Shown piece by piece: positions 25,801-39,100 of a DNA stretch of 64,000 nucleotides. Every line of letters starts with the position of its first letter. Within the stretch, counting starts at the first letter, position 1. The stretch lies in NCBI GenBank assembly GCA_963377175.1, contig CAUJNA010002846.1:712501-776500 (forward strand), read 5' to 3'. Origin of the DNA: Effrenium voratum (lineage: Eukaryota; Sar; Dinophyceae; Suessiales; Symbiodiniaceae). The notes under the pieces are model-generated. The model saw only the letters and a list, made by a program, of their open reading frames with translations. It made no database searches and was not told the DNA's origin. Position numbers and translations under genes: made by a program.

Positions 25801-28800
25801 CTTTTGGGGCAAATAGATGGCCCTGGTAAATGATGAAACCACCAGGTAAACCAGGGCCATCTATTTTGCGGCCAAAACAACCAAAAAGGACACCTATGTT
25901 ACCAACCCATTTGGTTCAGACCCCTGGAAAAAAATGAGAAAAAACATTTCACGTAGTGATAGATTCCATTCAAAACCAACGGGGAAACTAAAAAAAATAG
26001 TCTTAAGCAAATGGAGATTACCAGCCCATTTTGGGGCTCCCGAAAGAGGAGGCCCACTTCTTGATCAACCGTTTTCTGTCTTCTTTGTTACCCCAAACGG
26101 ACCGGCAAGATTCCACGTGCGGAATCAACCATGAACCCCTGAGATTCAGGGCACCCTCAAAACAGACAGGAGAAAGGGGTCTGTCTTTTTTGGAGGGTCC
26201 CCCTATTTTTGTGCTTTTACAGAAACCAAAAGGAAAACCGAAGCCATTTGGGAGGGGTGGGGGTCTTGCATAGTTCCCCCTTCAGGTAAACATCACCTTT
26301 AGGCTCAGTTGCCCAAAGGACCCAGAAGTAAAAAGTCAACCTGTTGGGCCCCAAAACCAAAAATGCACCAAGAAAAAAACAGGAAACCAAAAGCTTGGTT
26401 GCTGCAACGACCCCCCCTGCTTGAAGTGAACAACTTTGATCGGTTTAGTGGGAAAAAAGCACAACTTGAATTCAACCCAAATGTTTTAAAGTCTAAAGAT
26501 CCGTCACCCAACAGCAGTCAGGAAAGCTCCAAAGGTCAGGTTTTTGGCGAGTGGTTTTCTTTTCCTGAGCCCGCTGCAGACAGCGCCAGCACGCTGAGCA
26601 TGTGCTCGCGGCTGGTCAAAGTCTTCAAAGCCTCGGTGATGGTGATGGCCTTCTCCTGCGAGACGGAGAAAAGAAAAACTTAACCTCTAAAGGAATCCTT
26701 AGGTTCATTCCCAACACCAAAAGATGATCTTTCAACCACCCTTGGGCACCTGATTATGGGTAGATCCCTTTGGCTTCCCTCTGAAAGGCACTCTGGGGGG
26801 TTATCAAAGTCAGCAACTGGGGTGGGTTCCCTTTAACTCACCACTTAGGGGGTGACTTTGAAAACAAATGGGGGGCACCCCTTTTCAATTTCCCTCTAAT
26901 TGTTTTTTCTTTGGATTGGTGGTGGTGAAACGGGAAAAAACAAACTTAACTACTTAACTAAGTCCTCCAGTAGAGAGGTTGGAATAAGGGTACCAACTTT
27001 CTTCTGTAGTCCATTTTAGTAGGGAAAACCTCCCCCAAAAGAGGGTAAACGGGCCCTACTATAACTAGTCCAAGTCCTGCCGCCCGGTTTCTTGGATCTA
27101 AGCTTTCCCCATTTGGCTTATGGAAGCTAGGTCCTCCAGTAGAGAGGTTGGAATAAGGGTGCCCGATTTTTTTGATGTAGTCTATTTCAGTAGGGAAACC
27201 CTCCCCCAAAAAAGGGGAGAGAAGGGCACTACTCGGGGACCTAGTTAAAACAAATGGGGGGCACCTCCTTTTCAGTTTCCCTCTAATTGTTTTGTTGGGA
27301 TGGGTGGTTTGGTGGTGAAACGGAGGGGGGTTCCATGTGCCCTCTACAAAAGCTAGGCTTCCTCGCGACCGCGGTCCCGGTAGCGGCAACGATGGGGCAT
27401 AGTACAGATAGGAGAACCGGCAGGTGACCCAGGTCGACCACCAAAAAAAAGACGGTTTTTCCTACCGGGGTCGCCCATGTCAAAGTCACCAAAGGAATGA
27501 TGAAAAACCGAGGCTTGACCTGAAAAGGCGCCCAGCTTTTCGAATTTTTGACTAATGAAACAAACGGTTTTTCAAGGTGTTTGAACGGGGAGTGTCAAGG
27601 GGACCGGGTACTTACGCGGAGCTCGAAAGCCACATATTGAGCCCAGAGGTTCATATCAGAGGTGACTTGGGTGATCTGGGACTTAGCTAAATGTCTAGTA
27701 ACCTCTAGTTATAGAGGGGTAACAACCAGGGTTCGTTCAACCATTTGGCTAACTTCCAAATCATCGGGCTGTACGCCTTCTTCAGCAACGCCGTTCTCGA
27801 CTTGGCCCTTCCCTTCCCAAAACCCTCGGCTTTTCACTTTGCCACCTGACGTGAGGGTGTTTGTTGGGACTCATGAAACCCGAACTGGAAAACTCGTTTT
27901 TCTAAACCACCAATTTTCACGGTTTAGGTGGAGTAGCCATCCACCTGCCATCTTCAACCAAAGAACCGAGTGGGCGATTTCGGCGCCACTTCCAGCAACC
28001 ACACCAGACAAACCGTTTGTCTCACTGCTTGTCCGGTAGCTTCACGCACCAATCAAACGCAAACCGGCACCCGAAAACACCTGCTTGCCACGCAAATGTG
28101 GATGGATTCCCAAACGGCTTGAGGCGACGGCTTGAAACAGGGGAAAAAATGGGCGGCTTCAAGAAAAACTCTTGGCCATTCGCAACCTCTTAATCCAGAA
28201 ATGCCTTTTGGGAGAGCCCATCATGGCCAGGAAAATGAGATCTCGTGCTTTCGGAGGGGCGAGCTCGCCAATTTTGTCTCCTCCAAATCCAAGGGGAAAA
28301 AGTTCAAGGTTCTTGGACCCCGCTGGTCAAGCCACTTTCTGACTTTGATAATCCACAGAAACCCGTCAAAAGAACGAGCCCAGAAACAGGGATCCGGATG
28401 CATGAAAAGCACCGATCGAACATTGCAACTTGGTCCCTTTGTTGTTGAAACAGCCATGCTTCAAATCGGGTATCTTTCAAGGAGCCCTGAGAAACCGCAG
28501 CCTGATTGTTCAACGGACGCTTCCTGCGTGCCGTGGTGGGGCACCAGGTCCGAAAGGCCCTGAACCTCGCGGGTTTGCGCCCGTCAAACAACTCATGGGG
28601 CCTGGGGGGCGGGAGGGGGGGGAGGGGGGAGAGGGAGCCCGAGGCCTTTTCAAGCGCTTAAGGCCTTATTAGGGCTTATTTGGGCGCCCTCACATCCCCT
28701 GGCAGGAGCAATGGATGGGACATAGTACAGATAGGGGGGTTTGTCAGGACCCTGGCCGCCTTTTTACGGCAGAAAAGTGCCCCTAATTTGAAAAAACTTT

Positions 28801-31800
28801 TAGCTAGCGATGCAGGGGTTGGCAGGCGTTAGTTTGTTGCGTCTCCTGATTGGGAGTGTCCCAGATTCATGGCAATTCGGATCGCTTTTGCCGTGAGTGG
28901 AATAGGTTTATTCGTCCGGGGTTCCCAGTAGAAACCAGTCAGTTTGTCGCCGGCTCCCAACAAATTCTCTTCCCACCTCCTGTCCCTCCCCCCCCAGCCC
29001 ATAGGCGTCCTTTCAGGGGAAATAGATGGCCCTGGTAGATAATTCAATCACCAGGTAAACCAGGAATCGAAACCCATCGATTTTTCCACCAAAACAACCA
29101 AGAAGGACACCTATGGTCCAGCCTTCTGTCTCCCTCTCCGTCCAAAAATGCCAAAACACCACCGCAGGCTCCCGGGCGCTTCTGCCGTTCATCCGGGCCA
29201 TAAGCTCCATGCCCTCGAGCGGCAACACGCACGCACGCGCGCACGCACGCACGCGCACGCATGGCACCGACCATGAATCCCCAAGGGTTCCACAGGGATC
29301 CTTAAAGGATACATCCAAGAACCACACGCACCAGGGTGTTTTTTTTCAGGATACATCCAAGACCCACTTGATTTAGGGAATCCTCTCAATTCGCCGGTGA
29401 TTTCTTGCTTCAGCTCTAGACAGTTTCGCCTCTCGCAGGTCCTCCTGCCCTCGCGCCGCTAGGAAGTAAGGGGTGTCCTGAGCTTCGAGGCAAGACTTGG
29501 GCGGCTCGCCTTTTCTTTTGAGGGGACCCCCCCGAGTTCTCGGTGGTTTTAAAGGGAAACCGAAACGGAAAAAACCGGCTGGCCATTTTGGAGCTCAAAA
29601 AAAAGAAGGCAAAACGGAAAAACAAAAAGGAAAACGGAATTTGCCATTTTAGAGCTCCCACTAAAAAAAGACGAGCCACCCGTTTGCTGGACCAAAAGTG
29701 GCCACGGAAAGCTTGCCTCCCTCCAGCCCTCCAGCCCGAAGGGCGGCTGGGAAGAGGCTGAGCCAGGTTTCTACGAGTTGGACGCGCTTGTGGATTTCCA
29801 CCCGTCTCCGCGGTTGGTCCTTGTAGGACAATACTGTGGATGGACAGAATCCATTTCGCACCACTTGGAAGCCATGGCATTTACAGGTGAATCATCCTTT
29901 CAGGGTTTGTTAGGTGGTGCAGGATTTCGTCCATCCCCGGTATGTTCGTACTCTTTTAAGATACTCTACAGGGCTGGATCCACAGATTTGCAAAATAAGC
30001 GTTTTCTCGTCCGCTCCACCATGGAACCGGAATCTGAGAGGGCCTGGAAGACGATGTTTCCTAAAAAGTGGCCCTTTGTTGGATTCCAACAAAAAGGCAC
30101 ATCAACCTTATATTCCAAAAACATGGTAGAAGTGTTGGACGGAGATCACGTTACCTGCCTGATGTAACAGGAGGGTAGTTGGGTTGCAACCCTTCAACCC
30201 TGTTGGGACGAAAAGCCCAAGCCCAATCTGCACGGTGGCAAAAGTTGCTCTAAAAACCCGTTCAGAAAGGCAGAACGATGCCAGCCTCCGAACGGAAAGC
30301 AAAGGCAACAGAAACCCAAATGAGTCACAATCAAAACCGGGTACTAAAAAGGTCTACCCAGAACCATGTAAGGAATTAAGAAGGCGGAATCCCGCAGCTA
30401 TTCATGGTTGGGATTGTCCCTTACTAACAGGATCATCTACCCGAATCGGTTTTGAGCAAGTGGCTCGAATGACCCTCAGCGCCCAAAACCGTCCATTGCG
30501 GCGTTTGTCGTAGGTCTTCGCTGGTTTTTCAACCTGGCGGTTGGCTTAGATCTCTAATCCCATGAGCCTCTACTTCAGCATCAGGGGATCATTGTCTGAA
30601 CCACATAGCTCTTCAACTTCTTGCACGCTATATCGTATTTCTATACATACGTGTATATATATATATACATGCTCCCCCCCAAGGACCCACGCACTTGCTA
30701 TATATATATATATATACATATACACACCCCACCCATGATCCACATATATATATATATATACATTTATTGCAACGTCTATACTACTCGGTTGCTTTCTGCT
30801 CCCCTGCTAAAAGTTTAAATTTTAGTGGTTTAATGGAAAACCCATTAGCTGGCAAAAAGTTAAAGTCCTAACATCCAAGCAAGATGCACCAAACATTGCT
30901 TGTAGAGTTTCCGGACAAATCCTTCTAGCGTCTCCAGGAAACTGTTGCCCGACGCCAATGTCAAGACTCCATGGGCCATCCACATGTCGCACGTATGGGA
31001 TGCGAAATCCGCTGAACTCGCGCCACGCAATGAAACTCTGGTTGAAGCCATAGTTTTGCGGTCGAGTGTAGTTGGTTTGCTTGCAATACTGTGGATGGTT
31101 GCGAAATCCATTGCGCGCCACTCAAAAAACCATGGTTGACACCATCGTTGGTTGGTATTTGCAGAATTGTTGAATCATTCGAGGTTTCTGAAAGGTGGTG
31201 CGAAATGGATTTCTCAACCATCCACGGTAGTAAGGGGACCATTGTTATCCCTGCGAATGGACACACTCCACTTCGCGCCAGCTGGAATTGGTGTCTATTA
31301 TCCCAATAAGTGGTTTACAGGGCTTAATCCATCCCACTTAGCGCCTGGCGATAATGTGACCATCCACTCCCTAGTACTTGGATGTCCAATGCGAGGTAAG
31401 TAGGTTAGAACCGTGGCTGTAACTTCTGGACGGTTGGTGCCCTTGATATGGTTGAGATCATGAGTTATAACCCTAAGGGTCTCGATTGATTTTGGGCCCT
31501 CATCTGGTTGGAAAGGGGCCCCTTGAGGGGTCGGGGTTCTCCATTGGAGGTCCGGGTCCCGGTGTGCATTGGAGGTCTTAGGGAAGGTACTAGGTTGGTG
31601 AACATCCACTCCCTAGTACTTGGATGTCCAACCAACGTGAGGCAAGTAGGCCATAACCGTGGTTATAGCTTCTGCACCCTTGCCATGCTTAAAAATCATA
31701 CGTTATAAGGCACTAAGCTGGTTGAACATCCAAGCCCAGGTCTTTTGGACGGCACATGTCTAGGACGAAAAAGCTCCAAACCGCTGAGAAAAATCGCTCG

Positions 31801-34800
31801 GATTCGATCTCCGCCGCCCTTTGAACCGGAAGCCGAACCAAAATTTGAACCAAGACATGGATGCCTCGGGTAAAGCACCCTACATGAGAATGTTGGTTTT
31901 CTTTAGTTACCCCTGCTGTGGATGGACGAAACCCAGAAATCGCACCACTTTGAAACCGTGGTTGAAGCCATAACGTTGGTTGGTATTTGCAGGGGAATCG
32001 AATCATTCCAGGGGTTCTGAGGTGGTGCGAAATGGATTTCGTCCATCCACCGTATGTCTGTGGTTTTCAGAGAAAACTGCAAGGAACAGCCTCCAATGGG
32101 CGGGTATATTCAAAGGGACGAGTCACCCACATAGCACCAGCGCGGAATCGCGCTAAGCCGACCAGCGGCTGACCAGCGACATACAAGGCCCCTACTTGGC
32201 GGCCGCCAAGTTTCGACATGTCCAAAGACGACATCGCACCACCGACATCGGATTTCCCCAACCGGTTTCTCTTAAAGCTGACTTTGGAAGAGCAAAAATC
32301 TAAATTTTAGCAGTTTAGTGGGGATGTCAGTAAGCAAAAATGCAAAATGTGTCCCAACAACCCATGTTCTGAGTCCATTCCCCCACGTGAATACCCACAA
32401 ACAGTGGCTTCATTTCGCGGTGCGAATTGGACTTCGGCCATGCACCCTGAGGCCACAAGGGGCCTCAAGTTTACAGCACTTCCACCGAACAATGTTTGGC
32501 TCCGAGACGCGTGGCGGCTCACGGGGCTGAGGAAAGCGAAGACCAGCAGAAGCACCCTGAGCCCAACGAGCTCCACACGCTATGTGTCAAGTAAAAGTGA
32601 TCCGGATCCCGACTGAAAGGACATTGACACAATCAGGGCTTGATTCATCTGGGGACAAAATTTAGGTAACCTGTTAATTGGTGGTTTGGATTCGTGTTTT
32701 GGATTCGGAATTGAACCCCTGAAACCCTGCGGGCAAATGGGAATCGACCCCCTTTTCGCCATCCAACCAACCAATTCGGCTCCAAACCACCAGATAGAGT
32801 GAGGGGGAAGAAAGGGCTGGGCTTCTTTAATTGGCGATTTGGGTTTGTTGGTAATTCCAGGGGAATTGAATCCTTCCAGGGATTCTGAAAGGTGCAAGCG
32901 GGGATCCATCATGTCCATCAACAGCAACGTCCATGCGACGCCTTCACAACCCCTTGGTCTGGTAGCAAGAGACTTTGTTGTTTGCGGCCCCCTTCTAAAC
33001 ATGAACAGAACCTAGTAATAACTTTAAAGACTGCAAAAAACGCAAACAACTTGACCCAAGAACAGTGACCCAACTGCAAACTCCAGCTGCAGAGCCGAGC
33101 CTTTTTTTGCCCAGGCGCGGCGGGATGGTGATCCACAGGAGCATGCTCTGCCAGCTCTTGCCCACCAAGTCCTTTCGAATCGTCGATTCGAGGTCCCGCT
33201 TCAACAACCAACAGGGGAAAAACAAACTCTCTATGATGCAGGTGGGGAGTGGGTGGGGGGACGGGGGGTAAAGGCCCGAAACGAATTCGAGGTCCGTCTC
33301 AAGGCCCTCGAATCGACCCTTCATTACCCAAAACAATGGGGTCATGGACCCATTCTTAAAGGGTCATGGAGACTCCAGGTGGAGCTTTTGGAACCTTCTC
33401 TTTCTGCATCCATTCGTAGGAGCCAAGGCCCGAAAACTGTTTCTGAGTGATGGAGATTTGGTTTGCAGGGGATTCTTGTTCTTTTGTCTGTTTGATATTT
33501 GTTCTTCTTCGTTTCACCGGCTGCACTTCTGGAACCTTCTCTTTTTCTGCATGCCAAATGTATCAGGGCCCAAGAAGCCAACAGGAATTTCCTGTACCCG
33601 GCACATCCCCTCCTGACGCCCGGACGACTGTTTATTTTGTATAGATTGTGGGGAGGGGGGATGAGGGCGGGGTTAGGGGGCTGGACCATACATATACATA
33701 TATATATATATATAGTTTTTATGTATAGAAATATATAGCAACCGCCCCGGAATACGCAGGTGTTCGTCAAACATTGACATGTTTGCCGTAAAACTGCATG
33801 TGAAATGCACAAAATGATGCTCAACAAATGCACCCTTTTTTAGACCTAAATTATAGCATCAGTACTTAGTGCAATCCAGGATGTGCTAGCACGTGCTGCC
33901 ATATCCTGGATTGAGTATCTGACAACTCTTCCTGATGCGGGCGCGGGCGCGGGTGCGGGCGCGGGTGCGGGCGCGGGCGCCAGCGCGGGCGCGGGTGCGG
34001 GTGCGGGTGCGGGTGCGGGTGCGGGCGCGGGCGCTGCACGCAGGGTGACCTCTCGCACTTCCGTTTGCGGCGGTTACAAGCCTAACGGTAGTGGTGTGGC
34101 AAACGTCGCAGCTGTAGGGAGCCGTGTCCGCACACTAAGCAGGACTTCGGACTGCGCACTGGTCCTAAGTTCGGGCTGTCCTGGTGGTAGATCAGAACCT
34201 CCTCGAAGTGGTCGACAGGCGACACCACTACGGCCCCCGTGACTGTAAGGAACACGCCATGATACTTCATCGCTGCTGGAGGTTCCACCACTTGTCCCAA
34301 GTCGAAAAGTTGGATGGCTATGTCGTCGGTGGTGCCGTTGCTGCCTTCTTTTCTCACCATGCATTGGAAGTACTCTGGACCTTCGGTGGAAGCTCTGCAC
34401 TGCAAAGAGGGACTAGCCGACCAAATTGCGTTCCCAGCTATGTCCAGGCTCTTGCTGCTGTACAGGTCCAGTTCGCTCACCACCTTTACAGTCTAAGCAT
34501 ACATAGACCGAAGATGGCTCCTCAACGCTGAGATTCTTCAAGTCTACACTTAGGGGAATCCAGGCTGTGCTAGCACGTGCGCGTATCAGTTTGACATAAG
34601 TATGGATTTGAAGATTTCCAGACAAGTGGTCGGAGAATCTGCAATCTTCAATCTTCAATCCAGGATGTGCTAGCACGTGCTAGCACACCTGGGGTTGCCT
34701 TAAGTACATATTTGAAGAATCCCATCAAGAGTTGTGAAAACAAGTGTTTTGAAAACTTTGTTGCTTTTGTGGGACTTGAGGGCTGGCCAGGATGGACGAT

Positions 34801-35984
34801 TCTCAACAAACAAAATCTGGAGATCTTCCATCTTCAATGCAGGTGGAAAAACCTTAAAGAGTCTAGAACAAAAAATGTGAAGCTTTTGGGGGCCAGGATT
34901 GAGGATGTTCTAAAACGATGTCTGTGGAATCTTGAATAGTTGGCCTTCGATCCAGGGCAACATGATCTGAGCGAATGCTGAGAACACCGCGTTTTACAGA
35001 ATTGTGTGCCGATATGTGTTGATCTATGATTGAAAACACTTTTATGTTGTTGGTTTGGCTCAGTTCTTGCTTGGTTAAAGCCACATGGAGTTAGACAAGG
35101 ACAATGACCCTTATGAATTGTCTCTTGATTCCAGTTTTTACTGGCGATCACAATAGCTGCGTTCTCCAATTGACTGCTGAAGCGCACAAGAAACTGCAAC
35201 GGGTTAAAGTTGAATTTGGCTTGAACTCGACATCATTCTAGCTTTCATATTATTCCTATACTTGAATTTCAACAGTATAGTTGTTCTTGACACTGGTTGA
35301 ATCGTATCAGACAAGTAACGCACAACTGAGATAGCTGCTTTGCAAGCTTGATTTACATGCGCTTAGTTAGAATGTACATGGGTCTATGTACAAAAAACGA
35401 ACTAACATGTAAACACAACTGCGCAAGGACATGAAGCGCTTTTATGTTTGATTTGGATGTCAGTTGCCAGTAGGATTGAGTTCCTTTCCCCCAAGTGCAT
35501 GATTCGCCGGTTTCGTTGTAAAATAGAAATAATAAAACCAAACAGCCGATGAAGCTGCCAAAGCATGCTTCGCGTACTACTCTTGTGCTGAAAGTTGTGC
35601 GTTTTGAGCTGGGGCTGCCAAAGTGCACTTCGCAGAAACGCTGGAGCTCCAGCGTGACTTTAAGCGCGCTTCGCGTTCGAGCTGTTTAACTAGGAGCTCC
35701 TTTTGAACGTTGGGCTCAACTTCTGCTTTGACTTTGCATGGAGTTGCACGTGTCAGCTCAGAGTCCCCCTGTCTGGCCAAAAGCTTGAGTATTTCAAGGG
35801 GGTAGCATATATATATATATATATATATATGTTTTTGTTTATTTTCATTTATTTGTTTATTTATTTATTTGTTTATTTATTGTTTGTTTGTTTGTTTATT
35901 TATTTACTTACTTACTTATTTGTTTATTTATTTATTTATTTGTTTGTTTGTTTGTTTGTTTATTTATTTATTTATTTATTTATT

Positions 35985-36027
<43 letters not shown>

Positions 36028-36075
36028 TCTATTTATTTATTTATTTATTGTTTGTTTATTTATGCATGTTTGTAT

Positions 36076-36115
<40 letters not shown>

Positions 36116-39100
36116 GTATTTATGTATTCATTCATTCATGTATTTATTTATTTATTTATGTATGTATGTATGTATGTATGTATGTATGTATGTATGTATG
36201 TATGTATTTATTTATTTATTTATTTATTTATTGGTTTGTTTATTTATTGATTTATTTATTGATTGATTTATTTATTTATATATGTATATGTGTGCATATA
36301 CCATGTATATATATATATATATACAGAGGAGGTGAAAAAACACGGGAGAAAAATAAAAACGTCGGGATTGTGAGGGTGAACTATGAGCAATTGTGTTTGC
36401 CCCCTACTGAAGTGCCCCAGAAACCCGAGCGCCGCTCTCTCTCGGCTATCTCGCTCCGGCAGCAGCAGGCGGAAGCCCAGAGCGCTCCAGACCTCGCCGC
36501 CTCGGACCACGTCAGGTGACCCAAAGCGATGGCTGGACCTGGATTTACATGGGAGCCCCCCAACCCACGAAACCACCAATCCAAGCCACCAATTTGAGGG
36601 AGGCCTTTTTACTTGTGGGTGACACCCCCCGGATTTTTCGAATCCGAGGCTGCGGATCGGAGACCGGCCAATTAATTTGGGGGGTTCAGTTAAAAACCAG
36701 ATGGAAACCACAAAACGGGGACGCAAGTGTTGATCAAAATGCACCCCTGGCTTCTACTTGGATCGGACCGTTCCCAGTAGCTGACAGGCCTCCTGTAAGT
36801 AACCCTGCCGAGCTGAAGCACTTACGCCAGGTAAACCAGGAATCGCCATCTATTTTTCCACCAAAACCACCAACCAAACAGGACACCTAGGGGTGGCAAA
36901 GTGCCGAAAAGGGAAACCCCTCAACAGGTCCACCTTTCAGCTTCCCTCGAAACGGCGGGTTTGGGGCCAAATCAGAGGTGTGGCCCTTCAGGGGTGGTTT
37001 CCCAGTTGCTTTTTAGTCAGACCGCCAGACCTTCAAATCCAAATCCCCAAACCACCACTCCAAACCAACAACTGACCTGACGGCTTCCCTGCGCGGTTTG
37101 CCTTTTCCACTGAAATGAGCAGCCTCCCTTGAACAGGGTTGTTACTCTAACGGGGGGGGCTGCCTATTCTCCCGCAAAAAAAGTGGAAAAGGCAAACCAG
37201 GCACTTCCCTGCCGGCCTTGGGGTACTCAAAAAAAAAGATCGGACGCACCACGAATCAACTGGGTCAGAATCGGCTTTATTGGCGGCTTACGGCTGACCG
37301 CCTTACTCCAAAAAACCGGACCCTCGAGGCTCCGACCAACTGAGGATTGCCTGACCATTTGCGAATACCGGACGGCTTCCGTGACGGTGCTTCAAAAGAA
37401 AAGATCGGACCCCCTGGCCTGCTTCTTTTACCATGATCAAAGTCAGCCTCGAAGTGGGCAAAAGGGAAACAGCCGCATGTTCTGACTTTGCTAACCCCCA
37501 GAAACCGTCAAAACAATGACCCCAGCTATTCTTTGTCCTTTTGAAACCTTTCAAAGGCGCCCCCCCCCTCGAGGCTCCAGGCTGCAGAAGGCCAAAGCCA
37601 TGGTGGCGTTCAATACGCCCCGCAGCCGGCTGGGGGACACCTCTCGCAGACGGGACGTGGCAAACGCGCCGGGGACGCATAGGCGTCTTTTTAGGGGAAA
37701 TAGATGGAACAACGGGTTTTTCGGGGGGTCCCCACGGGTTTTTGGGGGGCAGGGGGTCTTTAAAGGAAATAGATGGGTGTCCCTGGTAGATGAATAAAAA
37801 CCAACCAGGAATCGCAATCTATTTTTCCGCCAAAACAACAAAAAGGACACCTATGGCCTGACGATTAGGCCCAAAAAAGCCACTCCGAGCACCGGTCTTC
37901 TCGGAGACGCAAAGGGAAACCCACCCGAAAAGTGGTGGGGATTCAGACTCCACTTTTGGAGTCCGAAAAAAAGCCCCCATAGTAATAAATAGGAATATGA
38001 ACCAACCCGAAAAGTGGTCTCCTCTTCTTGCTGGTGCGATAGGTTGGGAATAGCCCGGGGTTTTGGGAAATTCCGACAAGTGCTTTCTACTCTTCTTGCT
38101 GTCGCGATAGGTTGGGAATGACCGTTCCGGGTTTTGGGAATGGACCGGAAGGAAATTCCCTCAAAGGAAACCATAGGGGTCATTCCCTCATCTGACCGGC
38201 AAGGCTGTCCAACAGCTGGTTTTGATTCCACGAGAAAGCAACCCACAAAAGTGATACATCAAACCCCATAGTTCTTTGCAAAGCTCGGTCTTCGAAAGAG
38301 AAACCCAAAAAAGGGCGTATCAACTCTGCGCAGAATCGAACCGCATCCGCATCTGGCTGCAATTGTTACAATGTGGATGGAGAAAACAGATTCTTTGCAC
38401 AAGTGGGTAGGGTAGGTGGCTTATTTCAGTAGTCATACAGTTTCGTCCAACTGGTGTAGGATTGACCCCGGATTGCTAAATTCCTACTTATTTATGTGGG
38501 GGGCGAGGACCCTCCAAAAGTGGTTAATCAGCAGGGCTTACCTATTCCGGGGTCCCCATTCGAAAACGTGACCGTCACTCCATTCCTACAAATGGCGTGT
38601 CTTTCTATTGGGGGGAGTCCCCTTACGGTTGGTGTTCAAGGGAAAAACTAAAAGTAAAACCACCATTTTTGGGGTTCCGAATCCCAAAAAAGGTAAACAA
38701 GAAAAACTGGGAAGAGCAACGCAAAGACCGTAGACCTCACCAGCAAGCCAATCAGGATTTCCAAGAACACCTTCCTGGTCGGTCGCCAAGGGCGGCTCGC
38801 TCGGGTCGACCCAAGGAGAAAACAGGAAGGACACGGGAAAACCGACGGGAAGGCAAACCACAAAAAAACAAACAATGAAACATAAGAAGAAAAACACAAG
38901 CGAAGGAACAAGTGAGCGAACAAACAAACAACCAACCAAACAAACAAACAAACAAAGCCAAGCCAAGCCAACCCAAGCCAAGCCAAGCCAAGCCAAGCCA
39001 AGCCAAGCCAAGCCAAGCCAAGGCAAGCCAAGCCAAGCCAATTCAAGCCAACCAGCAAACAAACAAAACAGGCACGCAAGCAAAAAAAGATAAGAAAGAA

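Larger units (their letters stand above)
33870..34690. repeat. Three copies of a palindrome-bearing motif
   Basis: AATCCAGGNTGTGCTAGCACGTG-type units occur at about 33,874, 34,558 and 34,662. The third carries the perfect 18-bp palindrome TGCTAGCACGTGCTAGCA. Confidence 0.85.

Noticed and set aside
28500..28590. Possible exon ([17 protein letters not shown], minus strand)
   Set aside because: Open and coding-like, but the transporter phases already close from exon H through I to J without it, and there is no clear donor.
30490..30545. Possible exon ([14 protein letters not shown], minus strand) between exons G and H
   Set aside because: A CCAG acceptor is present but no donor in a matching phase was found; too weak to list as a gene part.
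30650..30770. TATA boxes
   Set aside because: These are microsatellite TA runs inside a gene; dinoflagellate promoters generally lack TATA boxes and nothing else supports a start here.
33846..34058. Ala-Pro repeat frame (APAPAP) as a continuation of the Ala/Pro-rich gene
   Set aside because: It is a GCGGGY microsatellite inside the transporter intron, 28 kb away and without the ALGVLG core.
35703..36519. Plus-strand hydrophobic frame (FIYLFIYL repeats) that resembles a membrane protein
   Set aside because: It is the TTTA/TGTA microsatellite; hydrophobicity follows from base composition.
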